A stretch of DNA of 64,000 bases from positions 1,860,001 through 1,924,000 of the forward strand of contig NZ_BNEM01000001.1 of assembly GCF_018327705.1 (NCBI RefSeq), written 5' to 3'. Origin of the DNA: Catellatospora sp. TT07R-123. Lineage in GTDB: Bacteria; Actinomycetota; Actinomycetes; Mycobacteriales; Micromonosporaceae. The translations under genes and the position numbers were made by a program. Shown piece by piece: positions 17,270 through 24,800 of the stretch (the first letter of the stretch is position 1; each line of letters begins with the position of its first letter). The notes beneath the pieces were generated by a model, which saw only the letters and a program-made list of their open reading frames with translations, had not been told where the DNA came from and did not search any database.

Positions 17270-18070
17270 ATGGACAAGACCACGACAAAGGCCGTCGAAC
17301 GCGTGATCGCCACCATGCGCGAGAATCTCGGCCAGCAGCTCACCATCGACGACATGGCGCGAGTGGCGATGTTCAGCAAGTTCCACTTCTCGCGCATCTT
17401 CCAACGGGTCACCGGTGTCTCCCCTGGCCGGTTCCTCTCCGCGCTGAGACTCCAGCAGGCCAAGCAGCTGCTGGTCTCGACACAGAGCAACGTCGCCGAC
17501 ATCAGCCTGCAGGTCGGGTACACGAGCATCGGCACCTTCAGTTCCCGCTTCACCCGGAGCGTGGGACTGTCGCCCACCGCCTACCGCCGGCTGCGGGGGT
17601 ACGCCCCGGCAGTCCAGGCCGAGACCACCATGACCGGGCCGGAGTGGGCCTTCGGCACCGTCAGGGGGGTCATCCGGCCGCACCTGGCCGACGAGCCCCA
17701 GCTGACCTTCGTCGGGCTGTTCCGCGACCGCATCCCGGAGTGCAAGCCGGTGAGCTGCACGATCCTCGACCAGCCCGGACCGTTCACGCTGGAGAAGGTC
17801 CCGCCGGGCGAATGGTTCCTGCTGGCCCACTCCGTGTCGAGCGACCCGGCCCGGATGGTCGGCGACGCCGCGGGCAGCGGCAACGAGATCGGCGTAGGTT
17901 CGCTGGGCCCGATCACCATGCGGCGCGGCATGGTGATCGACGACGCCGAGCTCAAGCTGAAGGAGATCTCCGACCTCGACCCGCCGGTGCTGCTCGCGCT
18001 GCTCGACGTACGCAAGGCCGCACTCAACCAGGTGGACCTCCGCACGCGCGAGGCCGCGGCAGTGTCCTGA
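17270..18070 (+). CDS. AraC family transcriptional regulator
   Basis: 266 residues. The AraC DNA-binding domain is at the N-terminus: first helix-turn-helix around TIDDMARVAMFSKFHFSRIF, second around VADISLQVGYTSIGTFSSRF, ending with GLSPTAYRR at about residues 97-105. The remaining 160 residues form a beta-rich domain with a hydrophobic core, unlike cupin AraC domains and reminiscent of effector-binding (GyrI-like) folds, though that is uncertain. A gggag site precedes the ATG. It reads toward the P450 end of the PKS operon and faces it convergently. Cluster-situated regulation is likely but not proven. Confidence 0.82.
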   Translation: MDKTTTKAVERVIATMRENLGQQLTIDDMARVAMFSKFHFSRIFQRVTGVSPGRFLSALRLQQAKQLLVSTQSNVADISLQVGYTSIGTFSSRFTRSVGLSPTAYRRLRGYAPAVQAETTMTGPEWAFGTVRGVIRPHLADEPQLTFVGLFRDRIPECKPVSCTILDQPGPFTLEKVPPGEWFLLAHSVSSDPARMVGDAAGSGNEIGVGSLGPITMRRGMVIDDAELKLKEISDLDPPVLLALLDVRKAALNQVDLRTREAAAVS

Positions 18071-18385
18071 ACGGTGACACCGCAGCTCTGGTGATCCGTC
18101 CCCGCGACGGCGGTCGACCTGTCGGTCGGGCCGCCGTCGCTCCACGTCCGCGCTCCGGCAGCCCCGCAGCGCACCATCCCCTCCCGCCTCCCCTCCCGCC
18201 GCTTCCCACCCCTCCCACCGCTTCCCGGTCGCTCGCCGCACTTCCCGGCCGCCTCGCCGCACTTCCCGGTCACCTCGCGGTCACGCTTCCCGGCCGCCTA
18301 GCGGTCGCGCTTGGCCGAGCCACCGCGTCAGGCCCGCCGAAGGCCGGGGCGGCGGTACCGGTCGCCGTTCTCCGGGTCGGCTTCG

Positions 18386-18439
18386 CGAGATCTTGTGCAC
18401 TTACCGTCGTTCCAGCGACAGAAGACGCACAAGATCTCG
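18386..18439. repeat. 54-bp hairpin, 13-bp perfect arms
   Basis: cgagatcttgtgc (18386-18398) is the exact reverse complement of gcacaagatctcg (18427-18439), with a 28-nt loop. It could be a small palindromic element or a bidirectional terminator. Confidence 0.7.
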
Positions 18440-18691
18440 TGGCACGGTCCGACGCCGGAGACAGCCCGACTGCCACCGAGACCGTGGCGGCCGCCCAACG
18501 CGGCCAGGCGGTGCTGCGGGAGTCGTTCGGGCCACAGCCGCGCCGCCCAGGGCGGCTGAGCGGTGCGGTGGGAGTCGTTCGGGCCACGGTCGGGTCGGCC
18601 CTGGCACGCCGCAGCCGCCCGCGGCCGCAGCGGAGCGGGCTGGGCTGCGCGGGGGAGACAGAAGCGGCGCAGGCGCGCCGTCCGACCTCGC

Positions 18692-18774
18692 CCAAGACCA
18701 GCCAAGTTGCCGGGCAATCGTGGGTATGCGACCGCTCCATTGGCCCGTTTGCCCGGCAACTTGGCTGATCTTGG
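18692..18774. repeat. 83-bp hairpin, 26-nt near-perfect arms
   Basis: ccaagaccagccaagttgcc... at 18692-18717 pairs with ttgcccggcaacttggctga... at 18749-18774 with a single mismatch. The loop is about 31 nt. Its length and symmetry are like a MITE- or REP-type element. Confidence 0.7.
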
Positions 18775-19011
18775 AGGGGTGAGGATCGAGGGCGAGCATG
18801 GTGGCGGGCTCAGAGGTAAGCGTGGTGGCGGGTTTAGACGTGGGCATGGTGGCGGGCTCGGGCGTGGTCTTGTCGGGGGGCGGTCTTGGCCGGGGGCAGT
18901 CTTGGCCGGGGGCAGTTCGCTGAGCACGGTCTCGGCGGGAGGCGGCCCTCGAAGCCGGGGTCGCGTTGCGAAGTGACCGAGGAACGCGATCTTCGGGCTG
19001 TGCGCTGTGGG

Positions 19012-19073
19012 TGATCGCCGTTTTCGGTCAGCTTGTGTGCGTGAAGACGAGGATCTGACCCGGAACGGCGATC
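19012..19073. repeat. palindromic repeat family A, copy 1
   Basis: Arms tgatcgccgttttcggtcag and ctgacccggaacggcgatca (3 mismatches) enclose a 22-nt loop, 62 bp in all. The same arms in nearly the same total length recur at 41282-41344 and 43416-43478, while the loops are unrelated. Confidence 0.7.
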
Positions 19074-19173
19074 ATCGGCCACCAGCCGGAGCGAGCACCG
19101 CCAGCAGCCCGCCGCCGCACTCGGTGGAGGGCACTGTGCGCCGCCGAACCCGGGGGTACGCAGCCCCTAGCAT

Positions 19174-19234
19174 TGACGCTGGCCTATCTAGAGGACGGAT
19201 CATGGAAATCCGTCCTCTAGATAGGCCAGCGTCA
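19174..19234. repeat. palindromic repeat family B, copy 1 (27-bp perfect arms)
   Basis: The arm at 19174-19200 (tgacgctggcctatctagag...) is the exact reverse complement of 19208-19234, with a 7-nt loop. The core gacgctggcctatct is shared, with one change, with the hairpin at 48612-48695. Confidence 0.75.
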
Positions 19235-19314
19235 CTTTAAAACGGAGGCGGATCGCCAGCCCGCGTGGCGGATCGGGCGGGAGGGGCCGGGCCGGGGCCG
19301 GGGCCCGCCCGGCG

Positions 19315-19374
19315 CGGACTGGCCCGGTGCGGGGTGGCGCGGGGCGGACTGGCCCGGTGCGGGGTGGCGCGGGG
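19315..19374. repeat. 30-bp tandem duplication
   Basis: Two exact copies of a 30-bp unit beginning cggactggcccggtgcgggg follow each other directly, inside G-rich DNA just beyond the P450 stop. Confidence 0.75.
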
Positions 19375-19468
19375 CGGGTGGGAGTGGGTGCGGGGGTGGG
19401 GATGTGGGTGGGTACGGCAGCGGGCCCCGGTGTCGCCCGAAGGCGGCGCCGGGGCCCGGTGGACGGGA

Positions 19469-20824
19469 TCAGGCAGCGTGCACGTTCATCGGCAGGCCGC
19501 CGCGTACCCGCAGTGACAGCATCGGCTCGGCCACGACGTCGTACCCGGGCATGCGGGTCATCCGCAGCTCGCGGCACAGCATCGCGATCACGAACACCGC
19601 CTCCATCATCCCGAGGTGGTTGCCCACGCAGAAGCGCGGGCCCGCACCGAACGGGATGTAGGCGTAGCGGGGGCGTCCGGTGACCCGGTCCGGGTCGAAC
19701 CGCTCGGGGTCGAACCGCTCCGGCTCGTCCCAGAAGCTCGGGTGCCGGTGCATCGTGTACGGGCTGACCACCACGTCGGCGTTGGCCGGCACGTGGTAGC
19801 CCGCGATCTCGTCGGGGGCCAGGGACTTGCGCGGCAGCAGCCACACGGGCGGGTAGAGGCGCATGACCTCCTCCACCACCATCGAGGTGTAGCGCAGCTT
19901 GTGCAGGTCCTCGAACTCCGGGCGCCGGTCGCCCAGCACCGCCACCGCCTCGTCGCGCAGCCGCTCGCGCACCTCGGGGTGCTCGTCGATGAGGTACAGC
20001 GTCCAGCTGAGCGTGCTGGCGGTGGTCTCGTGCCCGGCCAGCAGCAGCGTCACCAGCTCGTCGCGCAGGCGGATCTGGCCGACCTTGCGGTCGGACTCCG
20101 CCCCCGCCGAGACGATCAGCCGCGACAGCACGTCCTCGCGGTCGTCGGTGCGCCCGCCCCGCTCCTCGACGAGCTGGTCGACGATCGCCTGGAGTTCGGC
20201 CCGGGACTTGCGGAAGCGCAGCTGCCGGGGCAGCGGCACCCAGGTCGGGACCGCGCTCAGCGACTCCAGCTCGAACATGGCCTGGTCCTGCACCACGCCG
20301 AAGTGGTCGCCGATGTCCGGGAACTGGCCCAGATCGGTGTCGATGAGCGCCCGGCCGAGCACGCCCAGGGTCAGGCCGGTCATCTGGCGGACGACGTCGG
20401 TCGCCTCGCCGCCCTGGAACTCGCGCAGCCGCTTCACGAGCAGCTCCGCCTCGGCCGCGATGGCGCCGGCCTGCTCCGCGATCCGCTTGCTCTGGAACGC
20501 GGGCTGGATCACCCGGCGCTGCTTGCGCCACAGCTCACCCTCGCTGGTGAGCAGGCCGTCGCCCAGTGCCCGCTTGGCGTGCACCAGGCCGATGCCCTTG
20601 TGGTAGTTGGCCGCGTTGTCGGCCAGGATGTGCTTGACGCTGTCGGGGTGGTTGAAGAAGTAGAGGGACTTGGGTCCCACGGGGATCCGCACCGAGTCGC
20701 CGTACTGCTCGGCGGCGGCGGTCATCATGCCCAGCCGGTCGCGGTTCATCACCGCCAGCCAGCGCAGCGCGGCGCTGCGCGGCGGCCCCGGCGGGGCCGT
20801 TCGGGTACGCGTCATCGTCGTCAT
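19469..20824 (-). CDS. cytochrome P450, cluster tailoring enzyme
   Basis: 451 residues, with no N-terminal membrane anchor. All P450 landmarks are present: the I-helix AGHETT at 263-268 for oxygen activation, the K-helix E319-x-x-R322 within EEVMRLYP, a PERF segment, and the heme loop PFGAGPRFCVG with Cys399 as the iron ligand. The RFCVG loop and the FDPERFDPDR segment resemble the CYP102/CYP4-like branch rather than the short class I actinobacterial CYPs. Its ATG overlaps the flavin reductase stop by 4 nt, and it is the last gene of the PKS operon. A P450 (E7) also accompanies the PKS in the C-1027 type clusters. The substrate is unknown. Confidence 0.87.
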   Translation of the reverse strand: MTTMTRTRTAPPGPPRSAALRWLAVMNRDRLGMMTAAAEQYGDSVRIPVGPKSLYFFNHPDSVKHILADNAANYHKGIGLVHAKRALGDGLLTSEGELWRKQRRVIQPAFQSKRIAEQAGAIAAEAELLVKRLREFQGGEATDVVRQMTGLTLGVLGRALIDTDLGQFPDIGDHFGVVQDQAMFELESLSAVPTWVPLPRQLRFRKSRAELQAIVDQLVEERGGRTDDREDVLSRLIVSAGAESDRKVGQIRLRDELVTLLLAGHETTASTLSWTLYLIDEHPEVRERLRDEAVAVLGDRRPEFEDLHKLRYTSMVVEEVMRLYPPVWLLPRKSLAPDEIAGYHVPANADVVVSPYTMHRHPSFWDEPERFDPERFDPDRVTGRPRYAYIPFGAGPRFCVGNHLGMMEAVFVIAMLCRELRMTRMPGYDVVAEPMLSLRVRGGLPMNVHAA

Positions 20825-21357
20825 CTCGTCACGTCGCTTCGCTCGTGGTGGATCTGATGGAACCGGCCGTGCAGGAAGAGCAGCGCGTCGATGTCCTCCG
20901 AGCGCTCGACCGACAGCAGTTCACTGAGGAAGATCGTGTGGTCGCCGCCGTCGTAGCAGGCCCGTACCTCGCACTCGAAGTGGGCCAGTGCCCCGCCGAT
21001 GAGCGGGGCGCCGGTGTACCGGCCCGGGGTCCAGTCGACGGCGTCGAACTGCTCCTTGCCCACGGGCCGGTTCCGGTCGGCGAAGTACCTCGCCGCCGCC
21101 TCCTGCTCGGCGGCGAGGACGGAGACGGCGAACCGGTTGGTGGCCGCGAGGAGGCCGTGCATGGTCGCCTCGCGGCCGACGCAGATGAGGATGAGCGGCG
21201 GGTCCAGCGAGACCGTGGTGAACGAGTTCGCCGTCATGCCGTGCGGGGTGTCCCCGCCGACCGTAACCACCGTCACGCCGGTGGCATAGGTGCCGAAGAC
21301 CTTTCGCAGCGCCTTCGTGTCCACCGCCGGCAGCGGCGGGGTTTGCTGGACGTCCAC
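20821..21357 (-). CDS. flavin reductase, E6-like
   Basis: 178 residues with the split-barrel flavin reductase fold: TYATGVTVVTVGG, GMTANSFTTVSLDPPLILICV, FAVSVLA, and a C-terminal LLFLHGRFH. Family members reduce FMN or FAD with NAD(P)H and pass the reduced flavin to a monooxygenase. In C-1027 biosynthesis the equivalent protein SgcE6 supplies a flavin hydroxylase. No two-component flavin monooxygenase is visible in this window. The gene starts 25 nt after the thioesterase and overlaps the P450 gene by 4 nt, so both are expressed with the PKS. Confidence 0.83.
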   Translation of the reverse strand: MDVQQTPPLPAVDTKALRKVFGTYATGVTVVTVGGDTPHGMTANSFTTVSLDPPLILICVGREATMHGLLAATNRFAVSVLAAEQEAAARYFADRNRPVGKEQFDAVDWTPGRYTGAPLIGGALAHFECEVRACYDGGDHTIFLSELLSVERSEDIDALLFLHGRFHQIHHERSDVTR

Positions 21358-21382
21358 TGTGCCATCTCCTCTGCCGGTGTCG

Positions 21383-21844
21383 CTAACTTCGGGAGCCTGC
21401 GAGCTGGTACGGCGCCAGCGCCTGGACGAGCGCGTCGGGCACCCGGGCCGGGACCGTGCGGGTGTTGGGACCGCGCATGCACGCGACCCGCTGCCCGCCC
21501 CGGGCCACGAGGGTCTCCCCGCCGCCCGGCTCCAGCCGTACGTAGTCGAAGCCGAACTGGACCTGCGTCTGGGACAGCTCGATCAGGTTCATCCGGATCG
21601 CCAGCTCGTCGAACGCCGTGATCTCGGCGAAGAACTCGCAGTCGACCTTGAGGGTGAACAGCTTGAGGTCGTCCTGCAGGTCCGCCAGGACCTCAGGGGC
21701 GCGCTGCTTGAGGAACATCTCCCGGCAGCGGCCCTGCCAGCGCAGGTAGTTGACGTAGTACACGTTGCCCACGATGTTCGTCTCCTCGAACCCCACCGTG
21801 TGCAGGTACTCGAAGTACCTCTGTTCCATCTCAGCGCCCTCCAT
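21383..21844 (-). CDS. enediyne hot-dog thioesterase, TEBC/E10 type
   Basis: 153 residues with the hot-dog fold of 4-hydroxybenzoyl-CoA thioesterase relatives. The diagnostic N-terminal block reads HTVGFEETNIVGNVYYVNYL followed by RWQGRCREMF, nearly the consensus of SgcE10/CalE7/DynE7. Those enzymes hydrolyse the linear polyene from the PKS carrier domain, using no acidic nucleophile but a set of Tyr/Arg/Asn residues, which are conserved here. The start at 21844 overlaps the PKS end by 14 nt; an ATG at 21829, just after the PKS stop, is equally plausible. Confidence 0.9.
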   Translation of the reverse strand: MEGAEMEQRYFEYLHTVGFEETNIVGNVYYVNYLRWQGRCREMFLKQRAPEVLADLQDDLKLFTLKVDCEFFAEITAFDELAIRMNLIELSQTQVQFGFDYVRLEPGGGETLVARGGQRVACMRGPNTRTVPARVPDALVQALAPYQLAGSRS

Positions 21845-24800
21845 CCGTCGCGATCGCGAACACCACCGGCTCGGCCACCCCGGTCAGCCCCGTCGCGAAG
21901 GTCGCGATGCGCAGCTCGCCGGAGGCGAACACCACCCAGCCGTCGCGCTCGGACGGCAGCAGGGACAGCGCGGCGCGAACCGGCCTGCCGGCCTTCTGCC
22001 GGCACTCCACCGCCGACCAGACCCGCGTCGCGGCGACCGCGACGTCCTCGCCGGTCTGCGCGGCGACCTGCTTGGCCAGCCCGGTGTTGGGGCCGAGCAG
22101 CCCGTCCCACACCGAGTCCGGCCGCTGCTCCACCAGCTCGACGTCGCAGCCGAGCGTGCCGGAACCGGCCACGACCAGGGTCACCCCGGCCGCGTGCGAG
22201 CTGGAGACGGCCCGGTCGCCCGGCACCTCCGGCTTGCCGTCCTTGCGGTAGGTGACCTTCACCGGGCCGCCCAGGGCCCGGCCGGCCGCCAGCGCGGTCC
22301 GCGCCCGGCGCAGCGCCTGCGGGTCGCCGTCGGTCTGCGGACCGTCCGGCTCCACCACCACGGCCACCTGCGCGCCCAGCACGTCCCCGACCGCCCGCTC
22401 CAGGAAGGGGCCCAGCAGCGGCGCCTCCCACGGCCCGCGGCCGTCCTTCTTGCGTACGGCCCGCAGCTTCAGGCCCTCCCAGCGCTCGACGACCTGGCCC
22501 GAACCGTCGCGCAGGGCGATGTCGTAGACGTAGGTGTCGCCGTCGCGGCTGCGCTCGGTGGCGCAGTAGCGCAGGTCGGAGGTGGTGAGCATGGACTCAC
22601 CCATGGCGTGGATCCGCTCGATGCCCTGCGGCAGCAGGGTCGCGTCGGGCACGCACACCTGGTTGCCGTGCATCATCGCGTCGCGTACGCCGGGGTCGCC
22701 CAGCAGCAGCTGCGGCGAGAGGAACCCGGCGAACCAGTTGGTCGTGGCGTCGGCGGCGACGTCGACGTCCACGTGCCGCGCGGCGGCCCGGTGGTAGCGG
22801 CGCAGCCGCTGGAAGCGCCCGCCCTGGAAGAGGGTGGGGCCGTACAGCTGCGTGGCCGGGTCCAGCGGCACCTCCGGCAGGCCGGCGCCGATCTGCTCCG
22901 GCGCGCCCTCGATCGGCTCGCCGTTGGGCAGCCGCAGGCGGGCGCGGAAGTGATCGGCGACGAAGCCGGTCTCCTCGCTGTGGATGGCGACCTCGACCGT
23001 GTCGGGGCCGCTGACCGTCGCCGCGACCCGGATGCGGGTCGCGCCCTGCGGCGGCACCACGATCGGGCGCAGGAACTGCGCCTGCTCGACGGTGCGCTTG
23101 CCGACGACGCCGGTGACCGCGGCGGCGGCCTGGGCCATCGCCTCCATGCCGAACACCGCCGGGAACAGCAGGTTGCCGTCGAGCAGGTGGTCGGCCAGGT
23201 AGAGGTCGGTGCCCGCGCTGAGCTCGATCTCCGTCACCAGCTCCACGCCGTGGTAGCGGATCAGAGGCCGCTCCACGAACCGCAGCAGCGGCAGCTCCGG
23301 CAGGTGGTAGCGGACCGTGTCGATACCCTCGGTGCGGCCGCTGATGACGACCGTGCCCGGGGTGCTCGGGTCGGCCAGCAGCCGCCGCAGGATCGCCACG
23401 CCCTGGTCGGGCGTGATCGGGGTGACGCCGTCGCGCGACAGCGACTCCACCACGTCCAGGCGCTCGCCCATGCCGACACCGGACCAGACCGACCACTCCA
23501 GGCACAGCGCGCGGCAGTGCGGGAAGTCGCGGCCCACCTGGCGGGTCAGGTCGTCGAGCCACTCGTTGGCGGTGGCGTAGTGCCCCTCGCCGCGCAGGCC
23601 CGCCCGGCCGATGATGCTGCCGAGCGTCACCAGCAGGCGCAGCCGCTCCGGCTCCACCGCGGCGAGCACCGCGTTGAGGCCGTCGACCTTCGGCGCGAAG
23701 GTGCGCCGGAAGGCGGCCATGTCCAGGCTGCCCAGCCCGGCGGGCTCGTTGCGCCCGGCGCCGTGCAGCACCGCGGTGATCGGGCCGAGCTCGGCCGCGA
23801 ACGCGTCGACCGCAGCCTTGACCTGCGCCGGGTCGGTGACGTCGGCGCGGCCGTAGCTGACGGTGACCCCGCGCCCGGCCATCCGCTTGAGGTTGTCGGC
23901 CAGCTCGGTGTCCTGCGCCGGGTCGGAGCGGCCCAGCAGCGCCAGCTTCGCGCCGCTGTCCTCGGCCATGGCCAGGGCGCACTCGGCGGTGATGCCCTTG
24001 CCGCCGCCGGTGACCAGCAGCACGTCGCCCTCGTGCAGGGCGGGGACGGCGTGTGCGGGCTCGTACGGCATGACCCGCAGCGTCGGCACGCGCCGCACCC
24101 CGAGCTCGTCGTAGTGGACCTCGATGTACTTCGCGGTCGCGGCGACCTCGGCCGCCACCCAGTCGACCGCCTTCGGCACCGGCGGCACGTGCACGATGGA
24201 CACCCGCAGGTGCGGGGCCTCCAGTTGCAGCGTCTTGGCCAGACCGGCCGCGCCGCGCCCGTGCTGGACCAGCACGAACCGGGTCCCGGCCGGGCCGGCC
24301 AGGGCGGTCTTGGCGCCGTTGAGGGCCAGCTCCAGGTGCTCCTCGGTGCTGTTCTCCGGCAGGCAGACCAGCACGCCCGCGCCGACCCCGGCGCGCTCCA
24401 GCGCCCGGCGCAGCGGCTCGGCGACCGGGCTGCCCTCGGCGGCGAACACCTGCCAGCGGCCGCTGTCCTCGGTCGCGGTACGGGTGGGCAGCGGCAGCTC
24501 GTCGAAGTCGAGCGACCACGGCCGCGCCCAGTCGGCGGCGCCCAGCACGATCTCGGCCGGAGCGTCGTCGCCGCTGTGCGAGGTGGACCTGAGCTGCTCC
24601 AGCGCCTGCGCCAGCTCGCTCACCGTCGCGGTGGCGAAGTTGGTCGGCGTCTGCGCCGGAGGCACGCCCAGGCTGGTGGCCACCTGGTTGACCAGCTGGC
24701 CGACGGTGATGGAGCTCAGGTGGAGGTCGTCGAGCAGGCGGCTCTCCTCCTTGACCAGCTCCAGCGGCAGCTCGGCCCGCTCGGCGGCCAGTCGCCGCAG

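Larger units (their letters stand above)
18071..19468. other. 1.4-kb non-coding, repeat- and hairpin-rich region
   Basis: Between the convergent AraC and P450 genes no frame on either strand has a convincing protein. The stretch contains pyrimidine-rich degenerate repeats (18160-18310, units like cttcccggtcgcctcgc), an 18-bp direct repeat (18518-18535 and 18570-18587, gggagtcgttcgggccac), four strong hairpins (18386-18439, 18692-18774, 19012-19073, 19174-19234) and a 30-bp tandem duplication (19315-19374). It looks like a landing zone for small palindromic elements. No transposase remnant was recognised. Confidence 0.65.

Noticed and set aside
18834..19240. Short open frames in the 18.1-19.5 kb gap
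   Set aside because: They run through hairpins and simple repeats, lack ribosome binding sites and have no protein-like composition.
19255..19470. Possible CRISPR or larger tandem array in G-rich DNA
   Set aside because: Only two adjacent 30-bp units exist, with no spacers between them and no cas genes in the window.
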